From assembly GCA_018667355.1 (NCBI GenBank), contig JABIVC010000007.1, forward strand, positions 1-64,000: a stretch of DNA of 64,000 bases. The letters are read 5' to 3'. The notes beneath the pieces were generated by a model that worked only from the letters and a program-made list of their open reading frames with translations, was not told where the DNA came from and made no database searches. Source of the stretch: Gammaproteobacteria bacterium (GTDB lineage: Bacteria > Pseudomonadota > Gammaproteobacteria > GCA-002705445 > GCA-002716945). The position numbers and the translations under genes are program-made. Each line of letters opens with the position of its first letter. Position 1 is the first letter of the stretch. Below, piece by piece: positions 21,166-30,894 of the stretch.

Positions 21166-22419
21166 ATGAATAAGAATACTAAAAATAGTTGCATTAATGA
21201 TTTTGATCCTTCAGCACTTGATGAAATTACTGCTGTCTCAAGAATACTTAAATCAATAACTACGATGAAAGATACTGAAACCATTAACATTAAGGATGCG
21301 TTAGGAAGAATTGTCTCAAAAAATATTAAATCATCGATAAACATACCATCATTTAGAAATTCTGCTATGGATGGGTATGCAATCAATATAAAAAATTTGA
21401 AACAAAATAAATATGTTCTTAATGAGCAAGGTATATCTTTGGCTGGGCAACCTTATTATAAAAAGTTAAAAAATAAAGAGACTGTAAAAGTGATGACTGG
21501 AGCTGTAATACCAGATAATGCTGATGCTATAATTATGAAAGAAATGGTAGACAAAAAAGGTAATATTATTTCGTTTCCAGATTGTATTCAAAAAGATCAA
21601 AATATTAGAAATATTGGAGAAGATATAAAGAAAGGAGATAAGGTACTGACAAAGGGTAGGCAGATAAACTATGTAGATCTAGCTATATTATCATCTCTAG
21701 GAATGAGTAAAATAGATGTTCTTAAAAAACCTATAGTAAGTTTTTTTTCAACTGGAGATGAATTGATTTCTGTAAATAAGAAATTAAAAAAAGGACAGAT
21801 ATATGATAGTAATAGATATTTACTGTTTGGATTACTTAGTGAATTACCAGTAGAGATAAAAGATATGGGGGTCGCAAGAGACAATGAAAGAATATTAATT
21901 AAAAAATTAAAAGAGTGTTCTGGATTATCAGATATCATTATAACTACAGGAGGGGTGTCTGTTGGAGATGCAGATTATATAAAAAGTGCATTAAAAAAAG
22001 CTGGGAAAGTAAATTTTTGGAAAATAGCTATTAAGCCAGGTAGACCATTAGCATTTGGGAAAATAAAAAATGCGTCTTTTTTTGGCTTGCCTGGTAATCC
22101 AGTATCAGCAGCAGTAACATTTCAGATATTTATAATACCTGCAATAAAAAAAATGTTGAATATGCTAACTTCATCAAAGTTGGCTGTAAATGCTATAGTG
22201 AAATCAACCTTGTCAAAAAAGAAAGGTAGAGTTGAGTATAAGAGAGGATTACTAGAACAAAAAAATGGGATAAATATTGTCAATACAACAGGACTGCAAG
22301 GCTCAAATATTTTGTCATCCTTATCAAAGGCAAACTGTTATATAAGATTAGATTCAAAAACTGAAAAAATAAAAAAGGGGGATACAGTTGAAGTCCTACC
22401 ATTCAACATTGATTTATGA
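21166..22419 (+). CDS. moeA: Molybdopterin molybdenumtransferase
   Basis: SAMDGYAI, FSTGDELI, ITTGGVSVGDADYIK, FFGLPGNPVSAAVTF. Start at MNKNTK preferred. Confidence 0.95.
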   Translation: MNKNTKNSCINDFDPSALDEITAVSRILKSITTMKDTETINIKDALGRIVSKNIKSSINIPSFRNSAMDGYAINIKNLKQNKYVLNEQGISLAGQPYYKKLKNKETVKVMTGAVIPDNADAIIMKEMVDKKGNIISFPDCIQKDQNIRNIGEDIKKGDKVLTKGRQINYVDLAILSSLGMSKIDVLKKPIVSFFSTGDELISVNKKLKKGQIYDSNRYLLFGLLSELPVEIKDMGVARDNERILIKKLKECSGLSDIIITTGGVSVGDADYIKSALKKAGKVNFWKIAIKPGRPLAFGKIKNASFFGLPGNPVSAAVTFQIFIIPAIKKMLNMLTSSKLAVNAIVKSTLSKKKGRVEYKRGLLEQKNGINIVNTTGLQGSNILSSLSKANCYIRLDSKTEKIKKGDTVEVLPFNIDL

Positions 22420-22820
22420 TTATGAAAGATGAAGTTTATAAAAGTATAGGATTTACAAAAAATATAATAATATGCATATACGATTTACTATTATTATTCT
22501 CAATATTATTTTTTTTGTCGCTACCAGTGATAATTTTTTCAAATAATGAGCTAATTGGACAGAATATTTTTTACCGAATATACCTTTTGTCGATAATAAT
22601 AGGTTACTACTTATGGTTTTGGATTAAACATAATCAAACGTTAGGAATGAAAAGTTGGAAATCGTATATAGTAAATAAAAATAATGGAAAAGACTTATCA
22701 ATCAAGCAATGTATTCTTAGAATCCTGATATCCCTAATTGGGGGGCATTTATTATTGATTTTTTATAAACATTCGCTGCAAGACATAGTATCTAAAACAA
22801 AACTTGTTAAATCTTCATAA
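22416..22820 (+). CDS. RDD family membrane protein
   Basis: YLWFWIKHNQTLGMKSWKSYIV typical of RDD proteins. Confidence 0.8.
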   Translation: MIMKDEVYKSIGFTKNIIICIYDLLLLFSILFFLSLPVIIFSNNELIGQNIFYRIYLLSIIIGYYLWFWIKHNQTLGMKSWKSYIVNKNNGKDLSIKQCILRILISLIGGHLLLIFYKHSLQDIVSKTKLVKSS

Positions 22821-22827
22821 AGGTGTT

Positions 22828-23901
22828 TCATCTAATACTCTCTCTTAATTGATAATCTAATAAATATTTTCCAAGGATAATAAATAATAAATGTGGTAGA
22901 AAGACATTTATGAATGGTAATATGCCAAGCACCATACCTAAGTTTGGTAAAATTGATGTAATAATAAAGAAACCAATACCAATAAATAAACCCAAGACAA
23001 GTCTCTTACTGAGATTTGATGATCTATGTTTACCAAATATAAATGGCATAGCTAAAAATAACATGATAACAGTGGACAGAGGTTTAAATATTTTTTCCCA
23101 ATATATTTTTTTCTGGATATTTGCATCAAGGTTATTGTTTATCAAATAGTTAATATTTTGACTCACATTAGCTAGAGATAGACTTGATGACTTATGGGTT
23201 TTAATATTGATGAGTTTCCTATCAATAAAGTTATCAATATCTACTTCTTTAGTATATTTTTTTATGATTAGTGAATTATTTATTTTTGTTTCATTAATCT
23301 CTTTAAGAGACCACTTATTGTCAATAAATTCAGCGTCACGTACATACTTGATAGATGAGAGAATATTTTTTTTATCATAACTATACATTGTTATACCATT
23401 AAGCTTTGTATCTGAATATATTTCATTTATTTTGATGAATGTATCTTTATCTTTAAACCATACTCCATTTTTATTAAAGACAAGTTTTTTATTTAACGCA
23501 AGATTCTTCTTCTTCTCAGCTTTATTACTATATTTTGGAACAAGAGAATCAGTTGTATAATAAAAAATGCTAGATAATAAAAAAGCCTGAATTAATATAA
23601 TTGCAATAATTTTTGATACTGATATTCCAGCTGATTGCATAGATATAAACTCCATGTCAGAAGACATTGCCCCCAGAGAAAGCATTGATCCAATTAGTAC
23701 AGCATATGGGAACATTATCTCAATGCTCCTTGGAATATTTAAAATTATATATTTAATGACTACTAGCATGTGATAATTACCAACGTTCAAGTATTTAAGC
23801 TCAGCAGTAAATGAAAAAAATACCTCTATTGAAACTAATACCGAGAGACTAACAATTAGACCAATAAAAAATCTAGTGAATAAATACTTGTAAATTATCA
23901 T
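22828..23901 (-). CDS. lptG: LPS export ABC transporter permease LptG
   Basis: YjgP/YjgQ topology; second of a pair with lptF; GAMSSDMEFISMQSAGIS. Confidence 0.9.
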   Translation of the reverse strand: MIIYKYLFTRFFIGLIVSLSVLVSIEVFFSFTAELKYLNVGNYHMLVVIKYIILNIPRSIEIMFPYAVLIGSMLSLGAMSSDMEFISMQSAGISVSKIIAIILIQAFLLSSIFYYTTDSLVPKYSNKAEKKKNLALNKKLVFNKNGVWFKDKDTFIKINEIYSDTKLNGITMYSYDKKNILSSIKYVRDAEFIDNKWSLKEINETKINNSLIIKKYTKEVDIDNFIDRKLINIKTHKSSSLSLANVSQNINYLINNNLDANIQKKIYWEKIFKPLSTVIMLFLAMPFIFGKHRSSNLSKRLVLGLFIGIGFFIITSILPNLGMVLGILPFINVFLPHLLFIILGKYLLDYQLRESIR

Positions 23902-24971
23902 TACTGTCTTCCTGGTATCATGTTTTTATCTTGATAATAGATTTTTGCTACTATGGTAATCATAATTAAATGTATCCACCATAATCCTAAGAAAACAGGT
24001 GTCAAGTTTAATAAAAACATTTTCTTAGTAATCGACATTCCTATAAAATATGTAAAATATATTAATGCACCTAAAAAAACTTTATCGTATCTACCTTTTC
24101 TGGGTGCAGAATAACTGAGAGGTAGTGCTATAAAACCTAAAATGATGGTAGCAATTGGTAGCATCAGTCTAGACTGGAGCTCAGCTTTTGATTCCAAGCT
24201 ATCTATTGAAAATAACTCATAAGTACTTTTTGCTTCATACTTGCTATTTATAAAAACTGATAATTCTTGACCAAGCATAATACCATGTTCATCATATTCA
24301 GTGGTTCTTGTGCTAGCATTAACAGAAGATAACACTTCAGTAATTCTACCATTTTTAAGCACAATAAATCTTTGATCATTCTCATCTTTAATATATGAGG
24401 CTGATTCTGAATTCTCTACTGTCGACCCTATAGAATCTGACGAACTGAAAAATATATTGTTTAATTTTTTATCATCTGTACTTTCAACAAAGAAAGTAGC
24501 TTCTCCATTCTGAGAGGAAGTAAATCTTCCTGGTTTTATCTCCTCTATCCTTTCTTCGCTATTTAGTCTATGTTCTAGTTTATATCTATATTCAGTAGCA
24601 GACGGTGTTATATATAGAGAAAAAAGCGCAACGATTAAAGCAGACGGTACAACTATCTTACTTATAATTTTAGCAATATCCATGATGGACTGACCGGAAG
24701 CAGATATTACTGCCATTTCATTATTATTATAAAATCTACCTAAAGAAATAATAATTCCAAAAAATAAACTTATCGGAATGATATATATCGAATATTGTGT
24801 AATTTTTACGGAGATAATTGGAAATAATAAATAAGTTGGAAATGTTCCTACAGAAGCTTCTTCAATTAATCTTAGCATGGTATTTGACGATAAAATTACC
24901 ATAAATATCAGTAATACAGATAAGGATGACCCCAGGATTTCTTTTAGTAAATATTTTTCAAGAATTTTCAT
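23901..24971 (-). CDS. lptF: LPS export ABC transporter permease LptF
   Basis: LGRFYNNNEMAVISASGQSIMDI; YjgP/YjgQ family. Confidence 0.9.
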   Translation of the reverse strand: MKILEKYLLKEILGSSLSVLLIFMVILSSNTMLRLIEEASVGTFPTYLLFPIISVKITQYSIYIIPISLFFGIIISLGRFYNNNEMAVISASGQSIMDIAKIISKIVVPSALIVALFSLYITPSATEYRYKLEHRLNSEERIEEIKPGRFTSSQNGEATFFVESTDDKKLNNIFFSSSDSIGSTVENSESASYIKDENDQRFIVLKNGRITEVLSSVNASTRTTEYDEHGIMLGQELSVFINSKYEAKSTYELFSIDSLESKAELQSRLMLPIATIILGFIALPLSYSAPRKGRYDKVFLGALIYFTYFIGMSITKKMFLLNLTPVFLGLWWIHLIMITIVAKIYYQDKNMIPGRQ

Positions 24972-25054
24972 TATGATGATTTATTTTATCAAATTTTAAC
25001 AAGTTTTTAAAAATAATGTTAATCTAGTACATATTCTCATAAAAAGGTAAAAAC

Positions 25055-26518
25055 ATGGACTATAAAAGCTTAATATCAGGAAAATTAAAGGGTAATACGG
25101 ATATATACCTAATTGGTGTATTTGCAGACAAAAAACTAACTCATCTAAATAAATCTGTTAGCGAAATCACATTGAAATTAATTAAGAAATGTATTGATGA
25201 CAATAACTTTACTGGTGATATTGGTGATAATCGAACATTTGACGATCTAGAGAATAAATTCCAGATAACACTTTTTGGCTTAGGGACTAAAGAAAAATTT
25301 GGGCCTATTAGCTTTAGCCGATCAATAAGTTTAATTATAAAGAAAATAGAGATGACGAATGCTAAATCATTGTCCTTGAATATAGATAATATAATATCAA
25401 ATAAACTAGCTATATCCGCAGAATTTATAGTTAGTTCAATTGAAAATAGTTTTTATAAATATTCTCATAAAAAAGATAAAGTGGTTTCAAAAATAAAAGA
25501 ATGTAATTTTATCTCTAAAAATGCTATTTCCTCTAAATCATTTAATAAATCTGTATCAATAGGTAAGGCTATTGCTAGTGGAATTGGGTTGGCAAAAGAT
25601 TTAGGTAATACGCCCCCAAATATATGTACTCCGACATACTTAAGTGCTGAAGCCATAAAGCTAAAGAAAATTAATAAATTAATAAAAATCACAGTTCTTA
25701 ATGAAGCTAAAATGAAATCTCTAGGTATGGGCTCGTTATTATCTGTATCTCAAGGCAGCAAACAACCTGCAAAACTTGTTTCAATAGAGTATATGCCTTT
25801 GAAAAATAAAGCTCCAATAGTTTTAGTTGGCAAAGGCATTACTTTTGATACAGGTGGTATCTCACTAAAACCATCACCTAATATGGATGAAATGAAATTT
25901 GATATGTCTGGAGCAGGAAGCGTTATTGGCACGATGAAAGCAGTCGCTGAAATGAATATAAAGACAAATGTTGTAGGCATAATAGCATGTGCGGAAAATA
26001 TGCCAGGTAGTCAGGCTACAAGGCCTGGTGATGTTGTCACAAGTATGTCTGGAATAACAATTGAGATATTAAATACCGATGCTGAAGGAAGATTAGTATT
26101 ATGTGATGCACTGACATACGCTAAAAAATATAAACCAAGATATATGTTAGATATGGCAACCTTAACAGGAGCTTGCTTAGTTGGTTTAGGAAAATATCCT
26201 AGCGGATTATTCTCAAATAGCGAAAAACTTGCTGGATTAATTAAAAAGTCTGCAGATAAGACAGGTGATCGTGTTTGGCAATTACCTTTATATGATGATT
26301 ATTTTAAAGAATTAAAGACTAACTTTGCGGATATACAAAATATTGGTGGAAGATATGGTGGGGCAATAACTGCCGCAGCTTTTCTAGCAAAGTTTACAGA
26401 AGGTATAGATTGGGCACATCTAGATATAGCGGGTACTGCTTGGGAAGTTGGGGAAAACAAAGGTTCTACGGGAAGACCTGTGAGTCTATTAATTGACTTT
26501 ATTTTATCAAATCAATAA
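25055..26518 (+). CDS. pepA: Leucyl aminopeptidase
   Basis: LVGKGITFDTGGISLKPSPNMDEMKFDMSGAGSV, NTDAEGRLVLCDALTY. Confidence 0.97.
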   Translation: MDYKSLISGKLKGNTDIYLIGVFADKKLTHLNKSVSEITLKLIKKCIDDNNFTGDIGDNRTFDDLENKFQITLFGLGTKEKFGPISFSRSISLIIKKIEMTNAKSLSLNIDNIISNKLAISAEFIVSSIENSFYKYSHKKDKVVSKIKECNFISKNAISSKSFNKSVSIGKAIASGIGLAKDLGNTPPNICTPTYLSAEAIKLKKINKLIKITVLNEAKMKSLGMGSLLSVSQGSKQPAKLVSIEYMPLKNKAPIVLVGKGITFDTGGISLKPSPNMDEMKFDMSGAGSVIGTMKAVAEMNIKTNVVGIIACAENMPGSQATRPGDVVTSMSGITIEILNTDAEGRLVLCDALTYAKKYKPRYMLDMATLTGACLVGLGKYPSGLFSNSEKLAGLIKKSADKTGDRVWQLPLYDDYFKELKTNFADIQNIGGRYGGAITAAAFLAKFTEGIDWAHLDIAGTAWEVGENKGSTGRPVSLLIDFILSNQ

Positions 26519-26519
26519 A

Positions 26520-26954
26520 TTGAAAAAAAGAGCCTGTTTTTATATATTGAATAAACAAGATGATATGAATTTGTCAATCTGTAAAATTATTAAAAAATAT
26601 TATAATGATGGTCATAAGATACTTGTTAAATCTGATAATGTGGAGCTCATGGATAATATCAATGATCTTCTTTGGACTTTTGAACAACTAACATTTATCC
26701 CACATTCAACAAATATTGAATATGATGTCACAGCACCAGTTCTTTTATATAAGAATAAGGATAAAAATGATTCTATAATAAAAAAGGACTATAATGTCAT
26801 TCTAAATGTAGATATGGAATTAGACTCTAGCGATAAAGAGCATGAAATTATAATAGAAATAGTTGGTCATGATGAAAGCAAAAGGTCTATATCTAGAGAG
26901 AAATATCTATATTATAAGAAAAATAAGCTTGATGTAAGGCATGAAAATTTATAA
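26520..26954 (+). CDS. holC: DNA polymerase III subunit chi
   Basis: ACFYILNKQDDMNLSICKIIKKYYNDGHKILV; between pepA and valS as in Gammaproteobacteria; TTG start at 26520 likely. Confidence 0.85.
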   Translation: MKKRACFYILNKQDDMNLSICKIIKKYYNDGHKILVKSDNVELMDNINDLLWTFEQLTFIPHSTNIEYDVTAPVLLYKNKDKNDSIIKKDYNVILNVDMELDSSDKEHEIIIEIVGHDESKRSISREKYLYYKKNKLDVRHENL

Positions 26955-29699
26955 ATGGATATAAAGTACTCCCCAAAAGATTTAGAAGCATCTATATATA
27001 AAAAGTGGATAGATAATGACTGTTTTTCCGCTAAAGACTTAAAATCTAATTACTCCATCGTACTACCACCTCCTAATGTTACAGGTACATTGCATATGGG
27101 CCATGCTTTTCAGCATACTATAATAGACATACTCATTAGATATAATAGGATGCTTGGTAAAAGCGTATTATGGCAACCTGGTACAGATCATGCAGGTATT
27201 GCTACCCAACTAGTTGTAGAAAATAATCTTGCTAGAGAAGGTAAAACTAGACATGACATTGGCAGAAAATCTTTAGTGGATGAGATATGGAAATGGAAAG
27301 AAAAATCTGGGAATACAATTATCTCTCAGACAAAAAGAATTGGGTCTTCAGCTGATTGGGATAGAAATAGATTCACGATGGATGATGGTTTAAGTGATGC
27401 TGTTAAAAAAGTTTTTATAACACTTTATAATGAAGATATTATTTATAGAGGAAATAGATTAATAAATTGGGATATAAAACTACAAACAGCAATATCTGAT
27501 CTAGAAGTAACAAATATTGAAAAAGTTGGTCACTTATATAATATAAAATATGAAATTGAAGATAGTAATGAGTTACTAATAGTTGCAACAACAAGACCTG
27601 AGACTTTATTTGGTGATACTGCAATTTGTGTTAACCCAAATGATGAACGATATAAAAGATTTATAAATAAAAAAGCTAAATTACCATTAACAAATAGATT
27701 AATTAAAATAATATCAGATGATTCTATTGATATGGATTTTGGGACAGGTTGTGTGAAGATAACTCCTGCCCATGATTTTAATGATTATAAATTAGGTAAA
27801 AAACATAATCTAGAATTCATTAATATATTGAACAAAGATGGAACATTAAATAATAATGTTAATCAAAAATTTAGAGGTATAGGTATACATGAATCAAGAG
27901 AGTTAATCGTAAATGAATTAAAAAACATAGGGCTGCTTGGAGAAATTGAAGATTATAAGACTACGGTGCCTATAGGGGAAAGATCAGGTGAAATTATAGA
28001 ACCATTACTTACTGATCAGTGGTTTATGAAAATGGAAGACCTTGCTAAACCAGCTATAGATGCTGTTAAAAATTCAAATATAAAATTTGTACCTAAAAAT
28101 TGGGAAAAAATTTATTTTAACTGGCTAGATAATATCGAAGACTGGTGTATTAGTCGACAGATATGGTGGGGGCATAGAATTCCTGCTTGGTTTGATAAAG
28201 ATAATAATATATATGTTGGAAATGATGAAAACGAAATAAGAGAGAAATACAATATTAATGAAGATGCTGTATTAACGCAAGATAATGACGTCTTAGATAC
28301 ATGGTTTTCATCTGCATTATGGCCATTTACTACTTTGGGTTGGCCAGAAAAAACTAAAGAGCTAGAAAGATATTATCCTACAAGCGTACTAGTAACAGGA
28401 TTTGATATTATATTTTTCTGGGTTGCGAGAATGGTTATGATGGGGATTAAGTTCTTAGATATGGTCCCATTTAAAACAATATATATTCATGGGCTAGTAA
28501 GAGATTCTGAAGGTAAAAAAATGTCTAAATCAGTTGGAAATGTTATAGATCCAATTGATATCATTGATGGTATAGGTCTAGATGCTTTAACTGAAAAAAG
28601 AGTTTCCAGCTTAGTTCAGCCTAAACTTAAAAATAAGATTATTAAAAAAACTAAAGATGAATTTCCAGAAGGTATACAGCCATATGGTGCAGATGCCTTG
28701 AGATTCTGTTTTTGTGCTCTGGGATCAACTGGGAGAGATATAAGCTTCGACTTAAAAAGAATTGAAGGGTATAGGAACTTTTGCAATAAACTCTGGAATG
28801 CATCTAGATTTGTTTATATGACAACTAATGGTTATCAATATCAAGATAGAATAAAGTTTGATGACCTAAAAACTTATGAAAAATTTATGATTATAAAGTT
28901 AGATGCATTAGTGACTGAATATAAAAAACACTGCACATCATATAGATTTGATCTTATGGCTAATTCATTATATAGCTTCATCTGGAATGAATATTGTGAT
29001 TGGTTTGTTGAAATATCTAAAGTTGAGATTGATAATGGTAATGAATATACAAAGAATGTACTCATTTATACGCTTCAAATAATCTTGAAACTTTGCCATC
29101 CTATCATCCCTTACATCACGGAAGAAATATGGAGGGAAATGAATTCTCTAGGTTATACAAAAGATGAGATACTAATGAATGCTAAATTCCCATCACAACA
29201 AAAAATCTTCAAAGATGGAGACATAGAGGCTGAAGTTTTATTATTAAAAGAATTTATAACTAAAATTAGAAAAACGCGTAGTGATTTGAATGTACATCCC
29301 AAGATTAAAATAGATATATATTGTTTTTCTAAAGACTCTTTAGTTAAAAATTTTCTTGATAGTAATAATTCTATTATTTGTAGTCTTCTTAAAGCTCAAA
29401 ATATATTCATTAACGAAGAATCTTTTAATATTAATGAGTGTATAACTGTTTCTCTAGAAAATCTTAAAGTTTACATACCTATTAAAAAAATAATTGATAT
29501 CAAAAAAGAGAGAGAACGACTTATAAAAAATATGTCTAACTTAGAGTCAAATTTATTAAAAATAGAGGGTAAGTTAAATAATAAAAATTTTATCGAAAAA
29601 GCGCCTTCTGAGATAATCCAGAGTAACTTTAATAAACAAAAGTTTTTTGAAAAAGAGATAGCATCAGTAAAAGATTTGCTTGAATGCTTATCTGATTAA
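26955..29699 (+). CDS. valS: Valyl-tRNA synthetase
   Basis: PPPNVTGTLHMGHAFQHT, WWGHRIPAWFD, KMSKSVGNVIDP. Confidence 0.98.
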   Translation: MDIKYSPKDLEASIYKKWIDNDCFSAKDLKSNYSIVLPPPNVTGTLHMGHAFQHTIIDILIRYNRMLGKSVLWQPGTDHAGIATQLVVENNLAREGKTRHDIGRKSLVDEIWKWKEKSGNTIISQTKRIGSSADWDRNRFTMDDGLSDAVKKVFITLYNEDIIYRGNRLINWDIKLQTAISDLEVTNIEKVGHLYNIKYEIEDSNELLIVATTRPETLFGDTAICVNPNDERYKRFINKKAKLPLTNRLIKIISDDSIDMDFGTGCVKITPAHDFNDYKLGKKHNLEFINILNKDGTLNNNVNQKFRGIGIHESRELIVNELKNIGLLGEIEDYKTTVPIGERSGEIIEPLLTDQWFMKMEDLAKPAIDAVKNSNIKFVPKNWEKIYFNWLDNIEDWCISRQIWWGHRIPAWFDKDNNIYVGNDENEIREKYNINEDAVLTQDNDVLDTWFSSALWPFTTLGWPEKTKELERYYPTSVLVTGFDIIFFWVARMVMMGIKFLDMVPFKTIYIHGLVRDSEGKKMSKSVGNVIDPIDIIDGIGLDALTEKRVSSLVQPKLKNKIIKKTKDEFPEGIQPYGADALRFCFCALGSTGRDISFDLKRIEGYRNFCNKLWNASRFVYMTTNGYQYQDRIKFDDLKTYEKFMIIKLDALVTEYKKHCTSYRFDLMANSLYSFIWNEYCDWFVEISKVEIDNGNEYTKNVLIYTLQIILKLCHPIIPYITEEIWREMNSLGYTKDEILMNAKFPSQQKIFKDGDIEAEVLLLKEFITKIRKTRSDLNVHPKIKIDIYCFSKDSLVKNFLDSNNSIICSLLKAQNIFINEESFNINECITVSLENLKVYIPIKKIIDIKKERERLIKNMSNLESNLLKIEGKLNNKNFIEKAPSEIIQSNFNKQKFFEKEIASVKDLLECLSD

Positions 29700-30635
29700 C
29701 CCATATAGTCTTTCCAGAGTAAACCTGAACGTACTTAAGTCTGGTGATATTATAGCTCTAACATCATCAGCAATCTGTCTATAATTCGCAGCCTGCGTTC
29801 CAATCAAAACTATATTATCTTTATTATCTGCTTCCTCTTTAAGAATTTTAATTTCGAATGATTTTCTAGCAATATCTCTTGGGTTATTTAAGGCTATAAC
29901 CATTGTTCTTGCTGAGATCTTGTTAGCCATGTACATTAATTCATCATGCGGTATATTATTACCCACATATGTAACATCCCATCCTATATTTTGAGCAACA
30001 ATAATATGCATTAGTGTATCTAAATTTTCATATTCTGACATGAGGGAACCTATAATTATTCTCGGTCCCTCTTCTTTGGCAGATCTAAACTTAGTGTACA
30101 AATTCGATAAGCAATTTCGTATTGAGATTTTAGAAAATTTTTCTTGCACATATCTAAGTGAGCCTCTACTACATTCATCATTTATATAGGTATGAAGTGG
30201 CTTTAAAAATTCCATTAAAAAATCTGTGGTACTTAACATGGCTACTGCATTTGATAACGCCACATCCAAGCGATTTGAATCCATTGACTCTATAGCTGAA
30301 GCAGCCTCATCGAATAGCTCCATAACAGTACCTGTGCTAGGCCTCTGGTATGATTTTGTTGCATTTGACTCATCACCCATGACTAACTCAAATAAATCAT
30401 CATACGATAATCTGGCTATATCCCCAATTCTTCTGCCGGCATTGATAGCTCGTTTAAGCAGCGTTAACTTCTCTATATCATCATCTGTATATAATCTACG
30501 ATTTGTTTCTGTTCTTTGTGATATTACAGCATTATACCTTCTTTCCCATGCTCTGATAACATCTGAACTTATACCTGTTCTTCTTCCAACAACCTGTATT
30601 AAATGCCGTGGTTTTTTAGATAAATCTCCTTTCAC
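29688..30635 (-). CDS. MerR family regulator with B12-binding-like domain (LitR/CarH/MlrA-type architecture)
   Basis: N-terminal VGRRTGISSDVIRAWERRY HTH; C-terminal Rossmann-like IIIGSLMSEYENLDTLMHIIVAQNIGWDVTYVGNNIP. Confidence 0.9.
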   Translation of the reverse strand: MKGDLSKKPRHLIQVVGRRTGISSDVIRAWERRYNAVISQRTETNRRLYTDDDIEKLTLLKRAINAGRRIGDIARLSYDDLFELVMGDESNATKSYQRPSTGTVMELFDEAASAIESMDSNRLDVALSNAVAMLSTTDFLMEFLKPLHTYINDECSRGSLRYVQEKFSKISIRNCLSNLYTKFRSAKEEGPRIIIGSLMSEYENLDTLMHIIVAQNIGWDVTYVGNNIPHDELMYMANKISARTMVIALNNPRDIARKSFEIKILKEEADNKDNIVLIGTQAANYRQIADDVRAIISPDLSTFRFTLERLYGLIR

Positions 30636-30758
30636 AGTCTTAATATCCCTCTAATTATCTAATGTAATATTACTTGTCCTTCATTCTCCTGTTTTTTATC
30701 ACTTTTGTCAATGTTTTGTTCTGATATTCATGAACACGTACATAATTAGTATAAATTT

Positions 30759-30789
30759 ATTATACTTTGTTCATATTGTGTGTTGACAA
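30759..30789 (-). promoter_or_regulatory. Candidate MerR-type promoter for the regulator gene (19-bp spacer)
   Basis: Minus strand TTGTCA (30789-30784) - 19 bp - TATAAT (30764-30759); spanned by inverted repeat ACTTTGT-N15-ACAAAGT (30764-30792). Confidence 0.6.
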
Positions 30790-30811
30790 AGTATATTTGT
30801 TATATTATTGT
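30783..30811 (+). promoter_or_regulatory. Candidate sigma70 promoter for the sRNA
   Basis: TTGACA (30783-30788) - 17 bp - TATTGT (30806-30811). Confidence 0.6.
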
Positions 30812-30817
30812 TATATA

Positions 30818-30894
30818 CAAGATATAGACAACTGTCATATCTCCACCCCTTTATACTAAAGGCCGAATTCTACCCCCTTTCGGCCTTTTTTTTT
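30818..30894 (+). ncRNA. Candidate trans-acting sRNA with C-rich seed motifs
   Basis: 5' stem-loop AGATAT(A)GAC-AACT-GTCATATCT, single-stranded CCACCCC, then terminator hairpin with CTACCCCC loop and T9 tail; own promoter upstream; no ORF. Confidence 0.65.
30858..30894 (+). terminator. Rho-independent terminator
   Basis: AAAGGCCGAA-TTCTACCCCCT-TTCGGCCTTT followed by a T-tract. Confidence 0.85.
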
